From Prostheceraeus crozeri (lineage: Eukaryota > Platyhelminthes > Polycladida > Euryleptidae): a stretch of DNA of 64,000 bases. Position 1 is the first letter of the stretch. Each line of letters begins with the position of its first letter. The translations under genes and the position numbers were made by a program. Where the stretch lies: assembly GCA_907163375.1 (NCBI GenBank), contig CAJQUW010007812.1, forward strand, positions 80,642 through 144,641. The letters are read 5' to 3'. The notes beneath the pieces are model-generated. The model worked only from the letters and a program-made list of their open reading frames with translations. It made no database searches and was not told the origin of the DNA. Of this stretch, positions 29,460 to 40,851 are shown in pieces.

Positions 29460-29986
29460 ACAGTTGATAATCAATTGATAATTGTACTTTCCGTATATGG
29501 AAGTTGGATATAAGTTTCAAATTTTATGCCTCTGTGATTGATTTTATTTTTCATGCATATATGGTCAAGAACAACCGGTTTCATTTAACTTACAAAGTAT
29601 GGAAATATGCTGATACAATGTCAGGTACACGAAATAATGTTTATTTCATGTTTACTTTCCATATATGGAAGTTGAATTTGAATTTCAAACTAGAAACCTC
29701 AATGATAGCTTACTTTTTTGCAAAATTTTTATAAAATGGTTCCAATAACCTTAGAAAAGATGGAATTTGATTTATACAATGACAGATGTGTAAATTAGCG
29801 TTTATTTCACCTCTACCTTCCATATATGGAAGTTGAATTTCGAAAAATCGATTTTTCTCGAAAAGCCCTCAATAGAATATTTTAAAAATTACATAACTTT
29901 AAACAGGATGCAAAACTGTCCCTAAAACCGTTGACAAAAGTTGTGTACAATTTTTTGAGGGTTCAACCTTGTTCGGGGACACCGTG
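29460..29986. repeat. Right TIR of the split DNA transposon
   Basis: Inverted match to 9353-9880, with palindromes TTCCATATATGGAA at 29657-29670 and 29818-29831 and TTCCGTATATGGAA at 29489-29502, mirroring the left end. Confidence 0.9.
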
Positions 29987-30417
29987 TTTGATAATGTTTT
30001 CAACTGAAGTTATGTCACAAGGAAGTCCACCATCAACATTGCATCAATGTCCGTGTTTTGTTACAGCTGCACATGTTTCATTGACGTCCAAAAGATATAA
30101 TTGAGTTTTTAGATGCAAGCATTGCAACAATCATATTTCCTAAAGCTAGCCAAAAATGAAAAAGCCACTGTATTTGCTCAATAATTTCATACACATTGTA
30201 CAATGACTTGATAACCATACCTAAATTTTTTCAAGTTTCATGATGCAACCCGTTTCTGACAGCAGCATGCAAATTGTTGTGCAATGGGAGGGTGGTTTGG
30301 TAATAAACTTTTTCTATTGATTTTGGGTTGAAGCTGTGTGATTTCTTTTATTCAGTAAACATTGTGCTTCGAGTGTTACCGAGTTTAGCAATGAAACCGA
30401 CCTCAAAATCCCCGATT
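29987..30417. other. Unassigned flank
   Basis: Non-coding on both strands as far as I can read, with no repeats matched elsewhere in the window. It starts with TTTG, the right duplication of the split transposon. Confidence 0.3.
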
Positions 30418-30605
30418 CGCCTATGTCGTTATGTTTGCTTCTAATATGCTCGTACGAGGCACTAATGTACTTATCGATTTATCATTTATCGCCCTTTTGT
30501 GTTCATTGTGCTTAGGAATAAAATTGGGAGCAGTTTTGCCGATATAGAATTCGTTACAGCGTTGGCATGTGTACTTGTAAACTGCGAAATTATCATACAC
30601 GAGTA

Positions 30606-31937
30606 CCGGGTGTTTCAAAAGTTTTAGTACAAGAACTTTACTAATATTTTATGAGTTTTATCGGTGTTGAATCAACTTTATAGTACAAATTCAAACATAC
30701 TAGCACATTGCTCGAAAACATTTCCTCGTGATTCACGACACAGATGCACTCTCTTCTCAAAATCTCTCATGGTGTCTCGATACATTAGCAAAGGAATTCC
30801 GTGAATTTTGTCTTCAATTGCAGATCTTAGGGACTGAAGATTTTCGTAGCGTCTATTGTTGGCAAACACTAAAGTCAACTTGGTGTCAAGAATTTCTCTC
30901 ACTTTCACTGCGTAATGTGAAGAAGCGCCATCTTGCTGATAATGTGAACTTATGTTTCGGGAGAAGTAAGGGACAACATGTTCAGTCAAAATCACACAGT
31001 ATCTATCCCCAGTCATTGTTTGTTCCGAAATAGCCAAACCAATTAGCCCATTCCATCCTATTGCTGCCCATACAGTAAGGTACTGAGTAGCATGGGTCTT
31101 ACTCTACAATTTCCAATGAGGATTTTCAGCTGCTCAATAATGAATATTGTGTTTGTTGATGCTTCTCGACGACAGATAAAAATTGCACTCATCAGAGAAG
31201 ACAATTTTTCTTGACCATGAAGGATCTCCGTGAAATCGGTCAATCATTATTTCGCAGAATTGTAGGCGCCTGTCCTCATCCCCATCAAAGAGCAATTGGC
31301 AACAGCTGGCCTAATAGGGCTTCATTACAGATTTATTTAGGCAACAAAACACACTAGATGGAGAGATGTCATTGTCACGAGCAATTTGGCGTATCGATGA
31401 TTGTGGATTTTCATTCACTTCTTCTTGAGCGAGTTCAAGTGAATCATCACTGGATGCCGTTACAGGACGCCCTGATCTTGGTCTGTCTTTCGATAACGAA
31501 CCGGTTTCCAACAGTTTCAATTTCCAATAACTAATCTGTGATCTTGATGGAGGATTTCGTCCGTACTTCTCTTCAAACTTTCGCTGACTTTCGCCTGAAT
31601 TTTCGTAGGCGAGAGCCCAGGCACAGCACATGACTTGCTCTTCAAGCGAATACATTGTGAATGATTTCACGATGATAATTGCATCGTCAACTTTCATTAA
31701 CAAAATTCAAAATCATCGTTGATTCGGCTGCTGTGTTGTAGTATTGAATCGATCATAGACATCTTATTCAACAATTCAAGAATTTCAAACTATATGAATA
31801 GCTATCGAACATCTCATCCTCCACAGTCATGTAGATTGACTGAATAGTTTAGGCTACCTTTTTTACTTGATTCAACACCGATTAAACTCATACAATATTA
31901 GTAAAAATTCTTGTACTAAAACTTTTGAAACACCCGG
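30606..31937. mobile_element. Mariner-type element with TA duplication, inserted in the Penelope relic
   Basis: Ends CCGGGTGTTTCAAAAG (30606) and its reverse complement (ending 31937) are flanked by TA on both sides. The TIRs stay similar for about 70 bp, to 'cggtgttgaatcaa' near 30675. The 1332-bp length and TA target fit the IS630-Tc1-mariner group. Confidence 0.9.
30678..31703 (-). pseudogene. Mariner-type transposase with DUF4817-like N-terminal domain, broken
   Basis: The minus strand reads an N-terminal helix-turn-helix segment (31703-31311: MYSLEEQVMCCAWAL, SGRPVTASSD and an IRQIARDNDISPSSVF helix), then catalytic-domain pieces near 31243-31058 and 31037-30678. Those contain WNGLIGLAISEQTMTGDRY and a QQDGASSHYAV motif with the second catalytic Asp. 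The frame shifts at least twice. The same transposase type, from a different lineage, is at 39896. Confidence 0.8.
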
Positions 31938-33470
31938 TATTTAACTAATTGAGAGCAAATGTTAGTCACAATTATTACTATATTTCTTACTATTAAGATA
32001 CTTGGCTGACCGTTTGCCATAATCGTTGGCAATTTTAATAGCTTTATTCAATAATTTATTGCATTTATCGCTTATAGTAGTCTTTGTAACCATTTTCTTT
32101 GAGCATCACAGAGAAAGTTGTTAAACTGTCTCGAGGTGTGGATTCATCGTTGCAGCGTTTTTCTACACTTGCCATCCTATTTGTAATAAAGTTAGTCTTT
32201 ACATGCGTCGAAACGAAGGAATCTTTTCTTAGAGTGATATTAGAATGACCAGTTTTATGGTGCCAAGAATATTTGATTTGTTTGTCTATAATTTTTATTT
32301 TTAGATCTAGGAACGGTAGCCATTCCTCAGCCAGATGTACTTCTATAGTAAATTCTATGTTTTAATTAATCGAATTGAAAATCTCTAACACATATTCAAA
32401 TAAAGATTCGCTAGATTCTATAGGACCAAATATGACATCATCTATCTATCGGTTGTATATTAATTAGGAAAAGCCGAGTTTATTTAAAGAATTAGTTTCT
32501 ATACGACTCATAAAAATAACTCCGAACACTGGTGCAAAGTGATCACCCATGGAAACTCTACTGCTCATAGACTTTATCATCGTATTTAATTTCATAGTTG
32601 TAACAGACAAATTTCAACATTTTTTCTATACTATCAATTGTGATACCAAAACAGTCAATATTACTCCAACATTCTTTAAAACTCTCCATAGTACTGTATT
32701 CCTAAATCGAGAGGAATGCTGGGATAAATTTTGACGACATCCAATGATAGAAAAGCGAGATTGTTTTTGTCAAGGACTTCTACATCATTAATCTCATTTA
32801 TTAAAGATTCTATATTTGTTAAATGATATTTAATGTGAGGAAGAAGACTGGTTAAAACGCTAAAAACTATCCATATAACTTTTTCGTTTGGAATGTTCCG
32901 GACAGAGGCAATCGGGCGAACCAGATATCATTATCATTATCATTTCTTATCATCTTTAATAAAGGAAAAGAAATTAGCTGGACTTCCACCAATAGCTATT
33001 AATTGCTTAGTTTGAGATTCTAGACGAGAATTACGCGTACAAGTTTTAATCAAGGCATTTGCCCTTTTTTCGATTGCATCACTGCAACTTTTATTTGGTG
33101 GCAATTACGTGTTTATGTTCTTCAACACTTGTTCTTTCTTTTGGTTATGATTATCAGCATTACAGACTACGAACCTATTAGTTTTATCTGAACTAAGGCA
33201 CTTAAGTTCTTTATCGTCAACAAGCTCTATTGTAAGTTTACATGGATTGTTGGTTTTGCGATAGTTTTGGGATTTCTTTAACTTTCTGGTTTCACTCTCC
33301 AGTATAGTTTTTACTTCGCTACCGATGCGGCTAATTCTGCTTTCTAGATCTTCGCTCATTTTTAGGATGGAGATAAGAATTATTTTCATCAAAAGGCACC
33401 TTAATTATATTGTCACTAGCACTGGCACTTTCGCTAGAAAATGTATGCTTCCACCGCATGGTACAAACTA

Positions 33471-34324
33471 AGTTATCGAAATTTGAAAGAAACTTTATTC
33501 CAATAGTTCCTGTTAATAGTGTGTGACCACTGGTACTTAGGACCTTCGTCTAATAAATCACAGACCACTTCAGGGACCCTCAAGTAGGTTTCATCAGCTA
33601 ACTTCTATACATTAGGTGTATACGTATTCGTGTGGAGGTGTTATGTTCCATCCATCCGAACATTCTAACATGAACAGTGCAGTCGCCGCTTTTCATTTTA
33701 AGGAAGTTCAAGCATTATGTGGTTCCAAACTTGAGATGATATATTCTCAGCCATGCAAACTCTTCTCCGGTGCTCATCTCCAGAATCCGTTCACCTGCCA
33801 TAACATCTTGAGAAAACACCGTATTGGTGAAGAAGTGTTCAAATTTTCAAATGATCAACATAATGTGTTGAAACACAAAGGCCTAATCCTAAAAAACGAT
33901 GGAAGACAATCAGTATTAGACAATTCCAAAAAATCACCGCAGCCAGAGAGAGCATGCTTTGATTTGAAAACTTTTGTACAGTTATATACTCTAATCTGAT
34001 CATAATTTTTTTATTTTAAGCTGTTTTCATTTTATCTGTACTACAATGTTGGTGTGTCACATAATCCTCTGTCTGCATGATTCTCGCTTTGGCTTAAAAT
34101 CCATATTTTTCTGCTATCACCACTATCTTTATATGAACGGAATAATAAAAATTTATGACGTTTTATCCTCACGCACGATTTCCAACTTATGAAACTTCTT
34201 TAATTTATTCAATGCAGGTACCAGAAGATATTTTGCTCCAATCTTCCGTTTAAGTTTCTGCGTTGGATTATAAGTTTTCTTCAATGCCGAACACAACAGG
34301 TGATAGTTGAATGAGCTATCAGCA
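33471..34324. other. Unassigned region between Penelope and LINE relics
   Basis: A plus-strand open frame of 127 codons (33616-33999) has no recognisable motif and no coding-like pattern I trust. The stretch may hold decayed ends of either neighbouring retroelement. Confidence 0.3.
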
Positions 34325-35100
34325 ATTTAATGCCAATATGCTCTGGTGTTCCACAAAGTTCTAAACTTGCTCCTTACATCTTTTTTATTTAAACGGGTTC
34401 CCTTGAATACTACTTGGAATCATCTCGCATATTTATATACGCGGACGATGTGGGCATTATCCTTCAAGTTTCGAAGACTGAAGACAAAAACGAGGAAATA
34501 GTAGCAGAATTTGAGAATGTAGAAAATTGGTGTTTTCTGAATGGACTAAAAATAAATAATAAAAAAACAAGGCTGATTTTTTTCAAAAAGTCCAAATCCC
34601 TACAAGTACGAACTTGATTCTGGATGTCAGAGCTTGGTTGTAACTGAACATGAGATCTTGGGAGTTTTTTTCAAGGCATTTTTTTGCAAGGCATCATCTA
34701 GAAACATTTGCATTCTCAAACAATTCAAACATTGTGGCGTAGGCGAAGAAAATTAGAAAAGACTATATTGCTCCATTATTCGCAGCATTATGGAATACAT
34801 CACTCCAATTTTTGTTGGTGCTTCGAAGACAAATGCAAGGAAACTTGATCGTGTGCAAAGTAGATGTCGTCGGATCATATGCAATTTCGAATTTAAATGT
34901 AGCAAGTATGTTGCTCTCCTTATCCGAACGTCGTGAAAGCGCTTCTCTGAAGTTACTGAAATTCTTGCAACCGAATTATTTGCTTCATTGACTGATGCCG
35001 AAGTACTTACCTTACAATAGACGACTCTTGGTGCCTTTATCCAAATCAGAACGCCGAGCAAGGGCATTTATTCCGTGCTGTTCGAGATTGTTTAACGCGT
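34325..35100 (+). pseudogene. CR1/Jockey-type LINE reverse transcriptase fragment
   Basis: Plus-strand pieces in shifting frames: a CSGVPQSSKLAPYIFF-like block near 34335, the catalytic IYADDVGI at about 34435, LNGLKINNKKT near 34540, a thumb-like EHEILGVFF segment near 34650, and a final NRRLLVPLSKSERRARAF near 35030. The order matches the 3' half of a CR1/Jockey-group ORF2. Many frameshifts. The segment at 50240-50773 is of the same kind. Confidence 0.75.
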
Positions 35101-35576
35101 TATAACCGTCTTCAACTGACAGACGTAATGTACATGTTTACCTTAATCGTTGACTTTAATTTGAATTTTCATTTGAAGATTTGTACCTAACGATTATTAT
35201 TCAATACATATATAGTATTTGTCCAGCAAGTTAAGCATGCTTACATGCATCTATTTTGTTTTGCCTGCCATCTCATTGAGTGTTATCTGAAATGATAACA
35301 ATTAGGGTGTACAATCCCGGATTCTTCAAATATTTCCGAGATTCAAATTCGGGGATTGACTTCGTCTTCTATCATCTTCAACGAATTGTTCGCTAAATGA
35401 GCCCTCCTCCATGGAATCCGTCGTGCGGAAGGAATTTGATCGTTTCCTTTGAGGTAAGTTCTTGTCATTTGTGGCTGGATGGCTTCATTCTGTGCCACCA
35501 ACTAGTGTGGAGTGCCTTCAACGTCCCTGGAACCCTTGCTTCCATAAGAAATCGCATCAGCGATCGCACCTTGAAT
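35101..35576. other. Unassigned; contains a CGGGAT-rich patch
   Basis: No gene. Around 35310-35355 'atcccggattc ... attcggggatt' forms an imperfect inverted pair. Similar CGGGAT-rich patches occur at 39215-39265, 48080-48165 and 49190-49262, suggesting ends of an old TIR element family. Confidence 0.3.
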
Positions 35577-36303
35577 CAGGGATGCGGAGTCGGAGTCGGA
35601 GTCCTATCATTCTTGCTGGAGTCGGAGTCCTATCAAGTGATGGGACTCCGGACTCCGGCCTAAAACTAGGCCCAAAGTATAAAACAAGCAAATTATTCAT
35701 CCTCGTGCATATAGCTGTCACTGTTTTGATGTGAACTTTCTCCGTCAAACAAAAGTACAGAGCCAGTGCTGCATGTAAAGCTTGTAATAGTTGAGGGAAT
35801 GAACCGTGATACTGAAATAAGGATTGTCTTTTCACTCGGCGATTTAACAGGGAAGACAAACCTTCCTAGCCTCGATCACACCTACGCACCAAAGGTCACA
35901 TCAGAGACAAAAATAAAATACTACTTTGTTTGAGAACATTATCTATTAACCAAACGTTAATCTTGTGTGATGGCTCCTGCAAGGCCCATATTAAAATAGT
36001 AAGTGTACTAATATTTTTTGGAGAAGGATGGGGATTTTCCTGCCTGGTGGAGAAAAATCATGCGAAGCACACATCAGGGAGGACCCGAGTCGCATGCATT
36101 CAACTTGTAGCGACATTTGATAAACTTTCATCGAAAATGATTGATAATTGATGTAGCAATGATCACTAAAGATAGGTTCAGGTAAGTCTATAATGATGTA
36201 TGATGTAGGTTACCAGTTTTTTTAAAAAAAAATAGGCTATGTATACTTGTCACTCATAGTCGGAGTTGGAGGCCTATCAAAATGATAGGACTCCGCATCC
36301 CTG
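35577..36303. mobile_element. Non-autonomous hAT-type element, 727 bp
   Basis: Ends CAGGGATGCGGAGTC and its inverse (GACTCCGCATCCCTG) with a perfect 8-bp duplication CCTTGAAT (35569-35576 and 36304-36311). A CAGGG terminus and 8-bp target site are hAT hallmarks. Subterminal 'ggagtcggagtcctatca' repeats are likely transposase sites. No coding region. Confidence 0.9.
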
Positions 36304-36664
36304 CCTTGAATGACAGGTGCATTTTGAAATGATATTTCTCATGCAAGTATAACTTCGTAGAGTTTCGGTTGATTAACCTACTAGTTTGTTATTCTTCAAA
36401 TCACCTCACTTGATCATGTAATCAGTGCTTAAATTAAATGAACAAGAAAATTTTGTGCGAGTAAAGTTTAACTTTTCAAGAAATGTCTCATCTCGCAAAA
36501 CGTGTCCGCACCTTACATGAGGTGCTTCATTACAAATAATGATTTAATTTCTTGATTTCAGTCACATTCGTAATCACAAATAAGGATTTGCAATTGCAGT
36601 TGATTATTAGTTTTTTTATTGCCATTTGGAGTCGGTAAACCTATTTAATTATTATGAACGTACA
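36304..36664. other. Unassigned spacer
   Basis: AT-rich and non-coding; nothing recognised. Confidence 0.3.
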
Positions 36665-37498
36665 CACTGTAAACCGTAGACCGACAATTATCCTACAAAA
36701 TCACTGACAAAATCAACCGACGATTGTCACCTCCAATATCCTGCGATATCCGACGAATTTGTAGGTTCTCCATCGACGGAATTCTGCAGGTTTTTGTCAG
36801 TTATCATTTTATTTATGTTATTTATATTGTCATTTGCTTAATAGTTTGTGAAGATTGATGTCCGATATTCTATAGGATGCCTTTGCTCAATTTTATGCAA
36901 TATTGGAATTATCATGTAAGAATATTGAAAATTCGTTTTTTTTGCGAAATATACTGCTCCAATTGATAGGAGATCATGTAAAAATACAAATTTACTGCAG
37001 GCATACAAAACAATTGATGATAACAATAATCTCAAAATGAATGGAATTGATTTGAAAATCAAAAATAAGGTTGCCAACTTGGTTTTAAACAATCATAGTG
37101 TTTAATACATACAATACAATCATGGCTTTAAACAATCAATCAATGTTGGACTCGGATGATAAATTAATTCCCGAGAAGCTAGAGACATTTTCAATCACAG
37201 TTCTGTAAGGTTATCACATAATTTGTAATTCAACAAAACTGTTAGATTAGTGATTGCTTGACTTTTGGGTAATCTGTATTATTGTGTGGCAAAACCATAA
37301 TTATTTTGACATAATTTAATTAATTACCTACATTTTTGATATAATTTTAGCCATATTTCATTGCTATTCATTTTGTCGCTTTTTGTCAGTTCTTGTAGGA
37401 TGATTCAGTGGCGATCATCCTACAACAACTAACAATGACCGACAAGATAGATTTTGTAGGATGAATGTCTGTCAATTGTCAGTCAACGGTTTACAGTG
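36665..37498. mobile_element. Non-autonomous TIR element, 834 bp
   Basis: Ends CACTGTAAACCGT and the inverse ACGGTTTACAGTG, flanked by TACA on both sides (36661-36664 and 37499-37502). Inside each end 'gacaattatcctacaaaat'-like subterminal motifs recur in inverted order. CACTG ends suggest a CACTA-like or related superfamily, but the duplication length (3 or 4) leaves this open. No transposase. Confidence 0.75.
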
Positions 37499-39895
37499 TA
37501 CAAAGACAAAATCGTAGAAAGAAACCGCAATCTGTATGAATCTATGAACCTGATAGTGTCTTCTCAATCCCCGCATTGTACACCCCAATAATAATGGCAA
37601 CTGCTTCCAGATGAAGCGGCCTGGAAGCAGCTGCCATTGTTCTAAAAACAAACAATTGGAAGTTTACGTCATAAGGCGTGCAGAGTACAGTGTACATGCT
37701 CCTGACAGTCCTGATAACTGTGCGCTTCACTTATCCTGGTGATATTCACGCCGTGTTAGCAGTTTGAGGACTGGGTTCGAATCCCAGTTGGCAAGCCGTT
37801 TTTCATGGCTGCGCCAGGAGCAAGGCGCAAAGAAGTATTGTTTCGACCTCGTGAAAGCCAGAGGCATTGAGTTGTGTAATTTGAAGTGATAATGCCATTT
37901 CTTAGGACCCACCCATCGTCATGACCAATTCCACTATTGTCTATCACGCCATTATCATAACATTGCAGAAGGGACGCGTCATAGACCCTGACGCCATAGA
38001 GTAAATATACAGGCAGAGGGTCGACTCAAAAAATGTCAGCATAGTGAAAAGAAAGTTCGTGTATCAAATGATTCAATTTTTTTGTGCAGATCATGTTCCT
38101 GCGGTCTAAAAGATATTTGATCAATTTCAAAGAGCTAAGCATTTGCAAATTATTCCTGTGTTTATATACCAGCGATTTGGTGCTTCTATATAAGCGGTAT
38201 GAAGCTCATTGGATATCGAAGGAATGAAAATTTACCAGTGAGAATCTTAATTAAACGGAAATTAAGCTGATTATCAAGCAAATTTCCTGAACTACATTAT
38301 AATGCAAGTCTTCGTAGAAAGGTTGAGATTTTATCGTGCTTCTTGGCTGAGATTTCATGTTTTAATTCAATTTTTACCGGCATTATTTGATGTTTCACCA
38401 AATTTATGATTCATTTTTTATTGATTGCTTCATGATTTGTACTTAAATTTTATTACGTAATATCTCCCATTAGTGATTTGACAGAAATGTCAGATTGCAG
38501 TCATGCCCCATCTAGATGCGACTAGATGTGGCCCACATGTAGTTAAAATTATAAGCACCTGACTAAAGTTAGGGCGCTTCCTGGCGATTATGCCCCTTTT
38601 TCAACATAGTAACTGCATCTAGACAAAGTAGGCTATGTCATATTGCCTTTTGGTATGCAATAGATATTTTTCGACAATAGTCGAATAGATGATAGGTATA
38701 TTGTCATTATTTTGAGCACAGAGATATAGAGAGTCGTCTGCATTTAAGCTTATCAAGCTGATTACAGCGTGTAGGCAAAGCTGATAAGTGTTTCCTTTGC
38801 CTTTTAATCAATAATGCTATCGGTATGACATATTTATGGAATACATGTGATATATTAATGCTCTTTCATTCCCAGTCAATTTGAACTACTGAAATATGAA
38901 TTAATTTTCACCAGTATGTGAAAAGATATGGATAGGCCTCTTTTAAAGCTAAAGCAACATATAGCAAGTCGTGGAAAACTAGAATTAATGAAGCATCAAG
39001 CCAACAGTTTTCGAAACAAAAACTGTAAATTGTCAATATTATGCTGCAAACTGTCATGGATTGATTTGTTGACCACTAATCGAGACGAATTGTATAGCAA
39101 TCCGAATACAATCCCATTATTTTTACATCTCTGTTATTTGTAAGTTTAATCCTATAAAATTTTCATCTACATTAATTTTGATACCTGTAAATCCATTAAA
39201 AAGTGATCCACACAGGGAGATTTGACGGGATTCGGGATCCCAATAAATTTTGACCGGGACAGAGATCTCTAGCAATCATTGATGCAAGGGGATTTCATAT
39301 TTGCAAACATTTGTCTTAAATATGATTTCTTCTAATTTTACTTTATGTGTTACGTACCTTATTCCCTAACTTAATGCTTCTGTTTGATTTGTCATGCGAC
39401 ATGTATACTGTAGATACTTGGTTCAGTCAATAGATAATGTCATATTCAAGTTTGCTATGTCAGATCTGTATTCCCACACTCTGTCAGACTATGAGACTAC
39501 AATTATCATTCGTGTGCACAAAACTCTAAAGAACAGGCGAAGCGCCGTAAAACTGTGATTTTCAAGGGTGGCGCACGTAAACCGCCGGATTTTAAACTTT
39601 TATTACTCCTCAAATATTCATCCGATCGTCATGAAATTTCGACTCATACTAGTTTGGATTATAAGATTTATGATGATTATACCTGTTTTACTGAGAATTG
39701 TCAGAAAATTCTGATTCTGTTGACCGAATGACATGTACTCATTTTGTTGACATTGAAAATCTAGATCAAGTTAATTAACTTAATATGAATCGTATTCTGC
39801 ACAACGAATTGTGAATATTGTTCAGTTACTTCCATGTCATATAAAATACCATTCGACGATTAAATCACTATCTGAAAAGAATCGAACATAGAAGA
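37499..39895. other. Unassigned region; possible tRNA-derived SINE near its start
   Basis: Near 37735-37800 a tRNA B-box-like GGTTCGAATCCCAG follows a plausible A-box region, so a SINE head may lie here, but I find no matching tail or second copy. A CGGGAT-rich patch is at 39215-39265. Otherwise AT-rich non-coding DNA with no supported gene. Confidence 0.3.
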
Positions 39896-40705
39896 ATGTA
39901 TGATTATTCGCTTGCAGAACGAGCAAAATGCGCGGCTTGGTACGAATGGCTCAAGAGTCCAGTGGAGGTACAAAGGCTTTATCATTCAGAGTATGGCAAG
40001 AACGCGAGAGCACCGGATGCCTGTACCATAAAGCGGTGGCACACAAACCTGTTGACCAGTGGTAGTGTGGTGACTGTCAAGCGGGACCGTTCATCTTCTG
40101 AACGAACGGAGCATAATGTGGAACGAGTTGTGCAGCACTTCGAGGGGGACCCAAACACATCTACCCGTCGTGCATCTAATGCTCATCAAGTGAGTCGCCG
40201 CACTATCCAGCGCATCCTCCATGACTATGGATGGCATCCGTACAAGGTCCAGGTGGTGCAGCGATTACACGAAGAAGATCTGGAAAACCGAATTGAGTTC
40301 GCAGAACAGGAGCTACAGCGCATCCAAGCCAACCCGAGCCATTTAGTGGAACTAACTTGGTCCGATGAGGCTCACCTCCATCTGGATGGTGGTGTGAATC
40401 GCCACAATTGTCGTTATTGGGCCAAACAGAACCCTCACTGGATCAAGCAAGAGTCTATGCATTCGCCACGCACCACCGTCTGGGCGGCAATCAGCCAATC
40501 AGGTATCTACGGACCGTTCTTCTTCGACAACTCCGTCAACGAGGATCGGTATCTCAAGATGCTACAGGAGGAATTTTGGCCAGCGCAGCAGTCGGACAGA
40601 AGATGCAGGAGCATCATATTCATGCAGGATGATGCACCTCCACACTGGGGACTTCCTGTACGTGAGTGGTTGAACAAGAAGATGTCTAACAGATGGATTT
40701 TACAT
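39896..40705 (+). pseudogene. DUF4817/mariner-type transposase, 3'-truncated
   Basis: A clean frame of about 270 residues from ATG 39898: an N-terminal helix-turn-helix domain (AERAKCAAWYEWLKS, ARAPDACTIKRWH), a second (HQVSRRTIQRILHDYGWHPYK), then the DDE core with first Asp in WSDEAHLHLDG and second in MQDDAPPHW. The third acidic residue and the C-terminus are missing: homology stops near 40700 and the frame runs into an unrelated hairpin. It is intact up to the break, so the truncation is fairly recent. Codon use is noticeably more GC-rich than its surroundings. Confidence 0.85.
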
Positions 40706-40740
40706 GTTGAGATACATTGTTGGTATGTCAATTTTACCGA

Positions 40741-40851
40741 AGATAAACGCTGCTTGAAAATCTACGAGTATCATAAGCTATCTATTCTCCTGGCCTCCGG
40801 CTCGGAGAATAGATAGCTTATGATACTCGTAGATTCTCAGTGTTTATCTAC
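40741..40851. repeat. Long perfect hairpin
   Basis: Arms 40761-40790 and 40804-40833 are perfect 30-bp inverted copies around a 13-base loop. Imperfect pairing extends outward ('agataaacgctg' against 'cagtgtttatct') to about 50 bp per arm. It lies just beyond the broken end of the transposase. It could be a foldback element or a replication-slippage scar. Confidence 0.95.

Larger units (their letters stand above)
9353..29986. mobile_element. DNA transposon with ~0.5-kb TIRs, split by the type B Polinton
   Basis: The ends CACGGTGTCCCCGAAC (9353) and its reverse complement (ending 29986) are perfectly paired. Each is flanked by TTTG (9349-9352 and 29987-29990), a likely 4-bp duplication. Removing the Polinton and one TACGAC leaves about 3.5 kb with one minus-strand transposase gene. 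The TIRs are about 520 bp. The superfamily is not clear to me; related proteins are familiar from cnidarian and arthropod genomes as uncharacterised transposase-like proteins. Confidence 0.85.
30418..33470 (-). pseudogene. Penelope-like retroelement, degraded and interrupted
   Basis: Minus-strand remnants in order from 33470: a basic N-terminal region (MRWKHTFSSESAS), an RT motif near 32760 (LAFLSLDVVKIYPSIP), a GDHFAPVFGVIFM stretch (32510-32550), an IDDV catalytic pair near 32440, the post-RT block FLDLKIKIIDKQIKYSWHH near 32290, and a GIY-YIG-type nuclease at 30618-30421 (KYTCQRCNEFYIGKT). RT joined to a C-terminal GIY-YIG nuclease is diagnostic of Penelope-like elements. Several stops and frameshifts are present. 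A mariner at 30606-31937 splits it between RT and nuclease. Confidence 0.8.

Noticed and set aside
33616-33999. 127-codon open frame as a gene
   Set aside because: No domain and no start context; it sits between degraded retroelements.
37735-37800. Functional tRNA gene
   Set aside because: Only the B-box region is convincing; stems do not form a complete cloverleaf.
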